NCBI GenBank assembly: GCA_963640465.1 | Contig: CAVHYP010000037.1 | Location: 1 to 26,376, forward strand | DNA: 26,376 nucleotides | Direction of reading: 5' to 3' | DNA from: Colivivens sp963640465 | GTDB taxonomy: Bacteria > Bacteroidota > Bacteroidia > Bacteroidales > Bacteroidaceae | Part shown: positions 8,225 through 15,352 of the stretch, piece after piece | Position numbering within the stretch: the stretch's first letter is position 1 | Layout: every line of letters begins with the position of its first letter | The notes under the pieces: model-generated | What the model saw: only the letters and a program-made list of their open reading frames with translations | What the model was told of the DNA's origin: nothing | Databases searched by the model: none | Program-made: the position numbers and the translations under genes

Positions 8225-8326
8225 TCAACATTTTTTTTGGGAGTAGTTTATTACAAGTACTTGATATTCAATAGTAGCATTTTTGAAGATGCATTTGTAG
8301 TACACAGCGGCTTCGGCAGAAATCAT

Positions 8327-8334
8327 TACCTTTG
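8327..8334 (+). promoter_or_regulatory. -7 box before the transposase scrap
   Basis: TACCTTTG is an exact TAnnTTTG match eight bases before the ATG at 8343. No well-placed TTG lies upstream. It may be the old transposase promoter, now firing toward the 3' end of the ATPase gene on the other strand. Confidence 0.4.
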
Positions 8335-8342
8335 CACCCGCT

Positions 8343-8474
8343 ATGCATTTCATGTCACAACTACGATACAACCCGAAGACCCTGCAAGATGAATGGTACT
8401 ACCGCATCAAGGAGTCTTATCGCGACCGAACCTGCCGGCCGCGCAACCGTGTCATGCTGAATGTCGGGTTTATC
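8343..8474 (+). pseudogene. N-terminal fragment of an IS1634/IS4-like transposase
   Basis: From the ATG the translation begins MHFMSQLRYNPKTLQDEWYY and runs to RVMLNVGFI. I recognise this as the usual start of a Bacteroidota IS1634/IS4-group transposase (short strand, then W/YYR-x-KES-x-RD, then a LLNVGF-like strand). Homology stops after about 44 residues. The rest of the open frame to 8723 is only the reverse image of the ATPase gene. No other part of the element follows, so this is a truncated relic whose break lies about 18 bases from the ATPase stop codon. Confidence 0.6.
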
Positions 8475-8492
8475 ACCGACTTCTGTTACTTT

Positions 8493-9290
8493 CTATTGCT
8501 TCAGCTGAATGGTGAAGGTTCGGTGCTGGCGGTCGAATCGAATGTTGTCGTTCACGATTTCGCGTTCTATGGTGCCGTCGTTGCACAGCTGCTCGGGTGT
8601 GCCGTCGATGAGTTCTCCGCTTTCTTTCAGAAGCCATATGTTGTCGGCTGTCTGAAGGGCAAGGTCGATGTCGTGGATGGAAAGGAGAATGGTTTTGCCC
8701 ATCTCGTGCGCAAAGCGCCGTAGCATGGTTATCACGCCTACCTTGTTGGGATAGTAGAGGAAGGCGGTGGGTTCATCGAGCAGGATGACTGGCGTCTGCT
8801 GTGCCACAGCCTTTGCTATCATCGCTTTCTGCCGTTCTCCGTCGCTAAGGGTTTGGAAAGCTTGGTGTGCCACTTTCTCCACTCCCACCAGTTTTATGCA
8901 CTCCTCGACAATCTTCTTGTTGTCGGCATCCAACCGCCCCCAGAAGTCGGTGTATGGGCTTCTGCCCATGCCTATGACTTCGTAGGTGGTGAGGTTTCGG
9001 ATGTGGGAGTTGTTGGTAAGAACTATGCTGATGAGTTTTGCCAGTTCTTCGTTGGTGTATTGCTGAACGGACTTTCCGTAGAGCAGCACTTGTCCGCCCA
9101 GGGCTAACTGGAATCCGGCAACGGTGCGCAGAAGGGTTGACTTGCCCGTACCGTTGGGTCCGATGAGACAGGTGACGGTGCCCGGAGCCAATGCGGCATT
9201 GAGGTGGTTGCTCACCACCTTGTCTTTGCCTTTCACCTTGTAGCCGGTGGAAAGGTCCTGCAGCTGGATTATTGGGGTCATATCGCTCAT
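8493..9290 (-). CDS. FecE/FepC-type ABC transporter ATPase (orphan)
   Basis: ATP-binding subunit of the kind that powers import of iron-siderophore, haem or cobalamin. The 265-residue protein has Walker A GPNGTGKST at 44-52, signature LSDGE at 148-152, Walker B VILLDEP at 168-174 and H-loop H206 in SIHDIDLAL. Two places differ from textbook: the Q-loop reads IVLTNNSHIRNLT without a clear glutamine (common in Bacteroidota relatives, as I recall), and the D-loop reads AFLYYP, with Tyr179 where Asp is usual. No permease or substrate-binding gene is in the window, though this type needs both. It lies 28 bases behind the activase, so it is probably transcribed with it. The gene ends against a transposase relic, so partners may have been deleted; they could also be elsewhere. 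Confidence 0.85.
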   Translation of the reverse strand: MSDMTPIIQLQDLSTGYKVKGKDKVVSNHLNAALAPGTVTCLIGPNGTGKSTLLRTVAGFQLALGGQVLLYGKSVQQYTNEELAKLISIVLTNNSHIRNLTTYEVIGMGRSPYTDFWGRLDADNKKIVEECIKLVGVEKVAHQAFQTLSDGERQKAMIAKAVAQQTPVILLDEPTAFLYYPNKVGVITMLRRFAHEMGKTILLSIHDIDLALQTADNIWLLKESGELIDGTPEQLCNDGTIEREIVNDNIRFDRQHRTFTIQLKQ

Positions 9291-9318
9291 CTGTTGGTTT
9301 GTAGTGTGGCTGCTGTCC

Positions 9319-10230
9319 TTATCCGCCTATGGTTGCTTTTATGCCGTATTTGGCGAATTGTGCAATGCAGCGCTGCTGGTTTTTTTCGGATGGTGTTGCC
9401 ATGTTGAGATGGTCGGGATTGTAGACGGTGTCCAGTTTCTCGTGCTTGCCTTTCCCTATGTCGTGATACATGAGCAGATTGACTGTTTTCCGTTGCCAGT
9501 TCTTGAGCGATGCAAGAAACTGTGCTGATGTCTCGATGTTTTCGGCATCGGCGTTCACTCCTTCGATGAGGGGAATTCGGATGAAGAAATCGTGGTGCAT
9601 CTCGTCAATCATGCGTATGTTCTCATGAATCAGTTCGTTTGGCACGCGTGTGTAGAACTTGTGCTTGGCTGAATCCATCAGTTTGAGGTCGACGAGGAAG
9701 AGTTCGCAGTTTTCTGCCACTTCCTTCACTACGCTTGGCGATGCGAAGAGTGTGGTGTCAACTGTGCGGTGGAACTGGCGCTTGCCGAGTTCACAGAGCA
9801 CTTCGAGCAGGTATTGCGGATGCATGAGTGGTTCGCCGCCGCAGAGGGTCACTCCGCCGCCGCTGTCTTCCATCACCTTGCGTTCTTTCTCGATGACAGC
9901 CATGAGGTCGTCCATCTTCCATTCCTCGCCCCCGAACTTCATTGCCAGTGTAGGACATTCTTCCGCACATTTCCTGCAGAGAATGCATTTGGATTCGTCG
10001 GCTTTAATGCCGTCGGGTGTGAGCTTGAGGGCGCCTTGCGGGCACACCTCCACGCAGCTTTGACAACCTATACACTTTTTCTTTGTGTACATTCTTTGGG
10101 GACGGTCTTCAAGTCCTTCCGGATTGTGGCACCAGACGCACCTGAGAGGGCATCCCTTAAGAAAAATGGTGGTCCTTATTCCAGGACCATCATTTATTGC
10201 AAAGCGCTTGATATCAAATATAAGTGCCAT
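9319..10230 (-). CDS. glycyl radical enzyme activase (HypD-activating radical SAM)
   Basis: Uses S-adenosylmethionine and a [4Fe-4S] cluster to place the radical on the glycine of its partner enzyme. The 303-residue protein begins IFDIKRFAINDGPGIRTTIF, then the radical-SAM motif C27-x3-C31-x2-C34 (GCPLRCVWC). An inserted ferredoxin-like domain follows with two cluster motifs (C53, C56, C59, C63 and C82, C85, C88, C92). The SAM-binding GGEP motif is at 132-135. This is the normal build for activases of dehydratase-type glycyl radical enzymes. The gene follows the hypD-like gene by 108 bases, so the pair is specific. The gap carries repeats and a hairpin that may tune how much activase is made relative to enzyme. 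All cysteines look intact. Confidence 0.93.
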   Translation of the reverse strand: MALIFDIKRFAINDGPGIRTTIFLKGCPLRCVWCHNPEGLEDRPQRMYTKKKCIGCQSCVEVCPQGALKLTPDGIKADESKCILCRKCAEECPTLAMKFGGEEWKMDDLMAVIEKERKVMEDSGGGVTLCGGEPLMHPQYLLEVLCELGKRQFHRTVDTTLFASPSVVKEVAENCELFLVDLKLMDSAKHKFYTRVPNELIHENIRMIDEMHHDFFIRIPLIEGVNADAENIETSAQFLASLKNWQRKTVNLLMYHDIGKGKHEKLDTVYNPDHLNMATPSEKNQQRCIAQFAKYGIKATIGG

Positions 10231-10261
10231 GTCTTTGTTGTAAATATATCAGAATTCATCG

Positions 10262-10327
10262 GTTCAGAGTTCGTAATCCGTCGGATCGGAAATCTGCGTC
10301 TGTCGGATCAGACTTCCGATTCTGTCT
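10262..10327 (-). repeat. three degenerate 22-base tandem repeats with a nested hairpin
   Basis: Units at 10262-10283, 10284-10305 and 10306-10327 are exactly 22 bases apart and share the frame GATCnGAnnTCnGnnTCnGTCn; a weaker fourth unit starts at 10328. Within them ATCGGAA (10285-10291) pairs with TTCCGAT (10314-10320) and, inside, GTCTG (10298-10302) pairs with CAGAC (10309-10313). This lies between the dehydratase stop and the activase start. Confidence 0.75.
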
Positions 10328-10338
10328 GATGAATGTTT

Positions 10339-12738
10339 TTAGAATTCGTCGTTCTCTGTACGTGCGATGATTTCGTTCTGGAGTTGCTCGGTCATATCGT
10401 TGAAATAGTCGCTGTATCCGGCTACACGCACGAGCAGGTCTTTGTAGCTGTCTGGGTGCTCCTGTGCATCGTGAAGGGTGTCGGTGTCGACGATATTGAA
10501 CTGGATGTGGTGGCCTCCCAGTGAGAAGTAGCTACGGATGAGGCTCGCAAGTTTCTTCAGGTCTTCGTCTCTCTTCAGGAGATTTGGCACGAATCGTACG
10601 TTGAGCAGTGTACCGCCACTCTTGGTCTGGTCGAGCTTGCCGAGCGACTTGATAACTGATGTAGGTCCGTTGGTGTCGGCTCCGTGTGCCGGAGATGTAC
10701 CGTCGGATATTGCGAAATGAGCGAAACGTCCGTTGACACTGGCTTTGCAGACACTGCCGAAATAGTTGTGGCAAGTGGTGCTGAGCATGTTGAGCTGGGT
10801 CTTGCCGCCACGGGTGTTTGGATGTCCCACGATGGCTGCCAGCAGGTCGTTGTAGATGCGCACTGCGATGGTGTCGGCGTATTCATCGTCGTTGCCGAAG
10901 AACGGTGTGTGGTTGACTATGTACTGGCGTATCTTCTCGTTTCCTTCGAAGTTTCCGTCAACTACTTTCAGCAGTTCGTCCATTGAGTAGCGGTGTTCTT
11001 CGAATACGTGCTTCTTGAGTGTGGTGAAGCAGTCGGTGGTTGTACCAAGGCCTGTACACTGGATGTATGTGGTGTTGTAGCGTGCACCGCCGCTGTAGTA
11101 GTCCTTGCCGTTCTTGATGCAGTCGTCGATGAAGAGGCTGAGGAATGTGGCTGGTGCATAGAGCGAGAACATGCGCTCTATGTAGTTGTTGACCGACAAC
11201 TTGAGGTTGACGAAGTAGATCATCTGCTTGTGCCATGCCTCATAGAGCTGCTCGAAAGAAGTGAACTTGCATGGGTCGCCTGTCTCCAAGCCGATTTTCT
11301 TGCCTGTCATCGGGTCGATACCGTTGTGGAGTGTAATCTCAAGAATTTTCGGTGTGTTGAGATAGCCGGTGAGCAGATAGGCTTCTTTTCCGAATGCTCC
11401 TACTTCGATACAGCCTGAGCAACCGCCTTCGTTGGCATCTTCCTGGGTCTTGCCCTGGTTTACGAGTTCCTGGGTGTAGACATCGGGGTTGAACACTGAC
11501 GGATAGCCGAATCCCTGTCGGATGAGCTTGCATCCTGCCAATAGGAACTTGTCGGGTGTCACCTTGCTGATGTGAATGGAAAGTCCCGGCTGCAACTCGT
11601 GGAGTTCTTCCTGCACTTCAAGTATGATGTAGGAGAGTTCGTTTGAACCGTCCTTGCCGTCGCGTGTGATTCCACCGATATTGATGTTGGTGAAGTCGTT
11701 GTATGTGCCTGACTCGAGGGCTGTGATGCCTACTTTTGGAGGTGCAGGCTGGTTGTTGAACTTTATCCAAAGGCAGCTGATGAGTTCCTTTGCTTGTTCG
11801 CGTGTGAATGTGCCTTCTTCGATGCCCTTCTGATAGAACGGGAAGAGGTGCTGATCGATGTGGCCTGGGTTCATGCTGTCCCATCCGTTGAGTTCGGTGA
11901 CTGTGCCGAGGTGTACGAACCAGTACATCTGGATGGCTTCCCACATGTCGCGCGGTGCATGTGCCGGTACCCAGTGGCATACGTCTGCAATCTTCTCCAG
12001 TTCAGCCTTACGTTTCGGGTCGCTGCACTGTGCGGCTTTCTCCTCAGCCAGCTTTGCATGGCGCTCTGCGAAGAGGATGGCTGCATCGCATGAAATTGCC
12101 ATTGCTTCGAGCTCCTGCTGCTTGTCGGTTGCCAACGGGTCGTTGATATAGTCGAGTTTGCTGATGTTTTTCTCTATTCTTTCCTTGAGGTCGAGAAGTC
12201 CGGTGTGGTACATCTTGCCGTCCATGGCTGTATGTCCGGCAGCGCGCTGTTCCATGAATTCGGTGAACACACCAGCCTTGTAGGCTTCGTTCCATTCAGG
12301 ACTTACGTGATTGAATATGCGCTCGCGCTGTGTCTTGCCCTTCCAAAAAGGAATGACTTCCTTGGCATAGGTGTCGATGTCTTCCTGGCTGATGTGGTAT
12401 GGCTGGAGTTCGCGTGTGTCGAGCACGTGAAGGTCTTCCACTGAGTGGCAAGTGAGTTCTGGAAATGTAGGCACAGCCTTGATTTCTGGACCGCGCTCGC
12501 CCACAATCAGTTCGTCGTCGCCAATATAGATGGTTTTCTTCTTGCAGATTTCATAGAAATTCTTTGCACGAAGTACTGCGATAGGCCATTTGCCTTCGTT
12601 TTCTTTATAGAATTCGGTCTCGATAAGAGCCCTCTCGATGGTCAGGGTGGCTGGAGTTTCCAGACTCTGCTGATGCAGACGCTTGATACGGTCGTTCATT
12701 CCACCGTCGTTCTGCGGATTTTGTAATGGAAAATTCAT
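10339..12738 (-). CDS. hypD: glycyl radical enzyme, probable trans-4-hydroxy-L-proline dehydratase
   Basis: Predicted to remove water from trans-4-hydroxy-L-proline, giving pyrroline-5-carboxylate, which proline biosynthesis can then reduce. The 799-residue protein has the thiyl cysteine C443 with the acid E445 (SGCIEVG) and the glycyl radical loop RVAGYSDYF with G774. Compared with my memory of Clostridioides difficile HypD (C434, E436, G765), all three sit exactly nine residues later. The other substrate-pocket residues I recall (F152, H160, D278, S334, F340, Y450, T645) also fall at +9 on the same residue types: F161, H169, D287, S343, F349, Y459, T654. That favours HypD over choline or propanediol enzymes. 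The protein is oxygen-sensitive by family. The start at 12738 adds about 13 residues before a second Met (M14). No proC is nearby in the window. Confidence 0.88.
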   Translation of the reverse strand: MNFPLQNPQNDGGMNDRIKRLHQQSLETPATLTIERALIETEFYKENEGKWPIAVLRAKNFYEICKKKTIYIGDDELIVGERGPEIKAVPTFPELTCHSVEDLHVLDTRELQPYHISQEDIDTYAKEVIPFWKGKTQRERIFNHVSPEWNEAYKAGVFTEFMEQRAAGHTAMDGKMYHTGLLDLKERIEKNISKLDYINDPLATDKQQELEAMAISCDAAILFAERHAKLAEEKAAQCSDPKRKAELEKIADVCHWVPAHAPRDMWEAIQMYWFVHLGTVTELNGWDSMNPGHIDQHLFPFYQKGIEEGTFTREQAKELISCLWIKFNNQPAPPKVGITALESGTYNDFTNINIGGITRDGKDGSNELSYIILEVQEELHELQPGLSIHISKVTPDKFLLAGCKLIRQGFGYPSVFNPDVYTQELVNQGKTQEDANEGGCSGCIEVGAFGKEAYLLTGYLNTPKILEITLHNGIDPMTGKKIGLETGDPCKFTSFEQLYEAWHKQMIYFVNLKLSVNNYIERMFSLYAPATFLSLFIDDCIKNGKDYYSGGARYNTTYIQCTGLGTTTDCFTTLKKHVFEEHRYSMDELLKVVDGNFEGNEKIRQYIVNHTPFFGNDDEYADTIAVRIYNDLLAAIVGHPNTRGGKTQLNMLSTTCHNYFGSVCKASVNGRFAHFAISDGTSPAHGADTNGPTSVIKSLGKLDQTKSGGTLLNVRFVPNLLKRDEDLKKLASLIRSYFSLGGHHIQFNIVDTDTLHDAQEHPDSYKDLLVRVAGYSDYFNDMTEQLQNEIIARTENDEF

Positions 12739-13123
12739 TTTGTGTCTAGTTCTAAGATTATTTTAACGCAAAATTACAACAAATCTCTGAGAGTGAAATA
12801 AAACACATTCATTTTTTTGTGCAACAAACGAATAATTGACTGCAATCAGTGTTTACGCATGCGCGATACCCGTTTTATTTACGCAAATATGAAGACTGAT
12901 TCCGGTAATGTCGGGGTTGGGCTTTGACAGCAGAAACTGACGGTCGGTGTAATGTTGAGTGCGCAAAACAAAGAGGAATGTGAAAAAAACACGGCTTATC
13001 CGACTTTTTCCCCTTCAATTGATGCCGGTATAAAATAAAAAAACTAATTTTGCACAAAACAAATGCGGTTACGCAGTTTTTGGCTATAGACAGACAATCA
13101 TTAAACCCGAATAAAAAATTATT
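12739..13123. promoter_or_regulatory. divergent control region between hypD and the acyl-CoA synthetase gene
   Basis: An AT-rich gap without genes. On the minus strand TAATTTTG (12776 to 12769) is a -7 box for hypD, leaving a leader of about 24 bases. On the plus strand TAATTTTG (13045-13052) is a -7 box for the synthetase gene, with TTG at 13019-13021. A perfect 5-3-5 inverted repeat, TTTGT GCA ACAAA, lies at 12816-12828, about 55-60 bases upstream of the hypD start. The heptamer TTACGCA occurs three times (12853-12859, 12879-12885, 13069-13075). These may be operators; the regulator is unknown. Confidence 0.5.
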
Positions 13124-14791
13124 ATGACGACTAATCTGAACGACAAGCCGATGATGGCTCATATCAACTCAATGTTTAAAAGAGAGTGGGACTCATTGGC
13201 ATTTGCCGACTACGGCACAGACATCGCCTATACACATAAGGACGTATTTGAGACAATAAAGAAATACCACTTGATGTTTGAGCTCTATGGCATCAAACCG
13301 GGCGACAAAGTTGCAATATGCGACAAGAACAGTGCCAACTGGGCTGTTGTCTTCCTCAGCATATTCACTTATGGCGCAGTCAGCGTGCCGCTGCTTGCAG
13401 ATTTTCATATCGACCAGATCGAGAACCTGACACGTCATTCAGAATCGAAGCTGCTGATAACGAATGCCAGTGTGTATGAGCGTGCAAGCACCATCGACAA
13501 GGACAAACTAATAAATATCACCACTTTCCGTCCGTTTGCGGAGAACGAGAACCGGGAAACCGAACTGGCGAAAGTGTTCAAGCAGGCTGATGCCGAGTTT
13601 GCAAAACTCTATCCGGAAGGATCCAAGGCGGAAGACGTGAATTTCCCGGAGATAGACCTTGAAGCGTTGGCTCTCATCAGTTATACATCGGGTTCTACGG
13701 GCAATCCGAAGGGTGTGATGTTGCCCTACCGCACTTTCTGGTCGAACGTAGTGTTCTGTCTGGACACATTTCCAACACCGGGACACACTGACCAGTTCAT
13801 GTCGATACTTCCGATGGCACACATGTACGGATTCTCCATAGAGTTCCTCTATCCGATGTCAACGGGGCGTCCGATATATTTGCTCACCCGAATACCGAGT
13901 CCGCAGGTTCTGCTTAAGGCATTTGCTGACGTACATCCATTTATGGTGGTGACAGTGCCCCTCATCGTCGAGAAAATCATCCAGGGAATGGTGTTCCCAC
14001 AACTGAAGACTCCGAAGATGAAGTTCCTGCTGTCCATTCCTCTCATTAAGGAATTGGTTTACAAGAAAATAAACAAACGACTGATAACTGTGTTCGGAGG
14101 CAGAATCCAGGAGATGATATTTGGAGGCGCTGCGGTAAACAGAGATGTGGACACATTCTTGCACAGAATAAACTTCCCGTGTACCACCGGTTATGGCATG
14201 ACCGAATGTGCACCGCTCATCAGTTATGTAGGATACAAGTACAGCAAGGTCGGTTCGTGCGGAAAGGCAGTAGACCGCATGGAGGTGAAGGTGGCGAGCA
14301 AAGATCCACAACACTTAGCAGGCGAACTGCTTGTGAGAGGCACCAACGTGATGACCGGCTACTACAAGAACGAGGAGGCTACGGCTGAGGTGGTGGAGAA
14401 AGACGGATGGCTGCATACGGGTGATCTTGTGACAATCGACAATGAAGGATTTATCTTCATCCGTGGACGCAAGAAGAACATGCTGCTGGGTGCTAACGGA
14501 CAGAATGTCTATCCGGAAGAGATTGAGGATGTGGTCCTCAGCAACACCATTGCCGACGAGTGCGTGCTGGTGCAGAGAGACCAGAAATTCGTGGCATTGG
14601 TTTATGTGAACGGTTTCACATTGGAAAAGAACAAGATACAGCCACATCAGTTGCAGTATGTGTTTGAGAGTTCACGTCACACGGTGAATGAACTTCTCCC
14701 GAAATTTGCACAGCTCAGTAGCTTTGAAGTAAGATCAGAAGAGTTTGAGAAGACTCCAAAGAAAAACATCAAACGCTATCTGTACAAATAA
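13124..14791 (+). CDS. long-chain fatty acid--CoA ligase-like AMP-binding protein
   Basis: Activates a carboxylic acid, probably a fatty acid, to its acyl-CoA through an acyl-adenylate. The 555-residue protein has the ATP loop YTSGSTGNPKG at 187-197, the adenine-binding TGYGMTE at 355-361, GELLVRGTNVMTGYY around 400-414, GWLHTGD at 428-434 and the hinge region RGRKKNMLLGANGQNVYPEE. The C-terminal end reads KTPKKNIKRYLY. In most relatives the catalytic lysine occupies the place of N548 (pattern TP-x-x-K-I-K-R); here Lys is at 546, 547 and 550 instead. The shift may be a lineage variant in which K547 does the job, or may lower the first half-reaction. It has its own promoter and is followed by a thioesterase that would do the opposite reaction. 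Confidence 0.88.
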   Translation: MTTNLNDKPMMAHINSMFKREWDSLAFADYGTDIAYTHKDVFETIKKYHLMFELYGIKPGDKVAICDKNSANWAVVFLSIFTYGAVSVPLLADFHIDQIENLTRHSESKLLITNASVYERASTIDKDKLINITTFRPFAENENRETELAKVFKQADAEFAKLYPEGSKAEDVNFPEIDLEALALISYTSGSTGNPKGVMLPYRTFWSNVVFCLDTFPTPGHTDQFMSILPMAHMYGFSIEFLYPMSTGRPIYLLTRIPSPQVLLKAFADVHPFMVVTVPLIVEKIIQGMVFPQLKTPKMKFLLSIPLIKELVYKKINKRLITVFGGRIQEMIFGGAAVNRDVDTFLHRINFPCTTGYGMTECAPLISYVGYKYSKVGSCGKAVDRMEVKVASKDPQHLAGELLVRGTNVMTGYYKNEEATAEVVEKDGWLHTGDLVTIDNEGFIFIRGRKKNMLLGANGQNVYPEEIEDVVLSNTIADECVLVQRDQKFVALVYVNGFTLEKNKIQPHQLQYVFESSRHTVNELLPKFAQLSSFEVRSEEFEKTPKKNIKRYLYK

Positions 14792-14874
14792 CAAGCATTA
14801 TCTGTACAAATAAACAAACGTTATCTGCGCAAAAGTCAAACGGACAAAAACAGGTGTTATTTGTGCAGATAAAC
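14771..14874 (+). repeat. degenerate 22-23 base repeats starting in the end of the synthetase gene
   Basis: The core TTATCTGTACAAATAA recurs at the stop of the preceding gene (14776-14791, CTATCTGTACAAATAA) and at 14798-14813. A diverged copy starts at 14821. The core occurs inverted at 14857-14872. Each core is close to a palindrome. TTATCTGCGCAAA (14821-14833) pairs with TTTGTGCAGATAA (14860-14872) over 13 positions with one G-T pair and a 26-base loop. Confidence 0.8.
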
Positions 14875-14957
14875 AAGCGTTTCCTATGTAAATAAGGGCA
14901 GAAAACCATACGACCAACAATATTGCACACACACATTTGAAAGGAGAAAACGAAGAG

Positions 14958-15341
14958 ATGGATATGAATAAATATGTGCACGAAACAACCATGAAAGTCC
15001 GCGACTATGAGTGTGACCTTCAGGGAATTGTGAACAATGCGAACTATCAGCACTATCTTGAACATGCACGCCATGAATTCCTGTTGTCAAGGCATATCAG
15101 CTTCGCAAAGTTGCATGAGAAAGGGGTTGATGCCGTGGTTTCGGGCATAACCATGCGGTTCAAATGTCCGTTGAAGAGCGGCGATGAGTTTGTAGTAAAG
15201 ACCGGATATGTGCACGATGGATTTAAATACATCTTCCAACAGGACATCTACCGCCTGTCCGATATGAAGTTGTCGGTGAAAGGTGTTGTGGATACAGTGT
15301 GCGTAGTGAACGGAAAACTCAGCAATATCGACTTGATCTAA
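14958..15341 (+). CDS. hotdog-fold acyl-CoA thioesterase (YbgC/4HBT-like)
   Basis: Predicted to hydrolyse acyl-CoA thioesters in the cytoplasm. The 127-residue product is the normal size for one hotdog domain and has the family's active-site stretch YECDLQGIVNNANYQHYLEHAR (Asp followed by Gly, Val-Asn-Asn and Tyr), which carries the catalytic Asp of 4-hydroxybenzoyl-CoA thioesterase relatives. The ATG at 14958 (or 14964) is chosen; the frame opens at a TTG at 14937, and AGGAG lies at 14942-14946. The natural substrate is unknown. A thioesterase directly before dprA is a common arrangement in this group as I recall. Here an acyl-CoA synthetase lies upstream, separated by the repeat block. Confidence 0.88.
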   Translation: MDMNKYVHETTMKVRDYECDLQGIVNNANYQHYLEHARHEFLLSRHISFAKLHEKGVDAVVSGITMRFKCPLKSGDEFVVKTGYVHDGFKYIFQQDIYRLSDMKLSVKGVVDTVCVVNGKLSNIDLI

Positions 15342-15352
15342 CGCTTTTGACT

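Noticed and set aside
8475..8723. Continuation of the transposase frame through the ATPase gene
   Set aside because: Similarity to transposases stops near 8474; beyond that the frame is antisense to the intact ATPase gene.
9769..10329. 186-codon plus-strand frame opposite the activase
   Set aside because: Mirrors the activase cysteine-rich region and gap repeats; no start context or domain.
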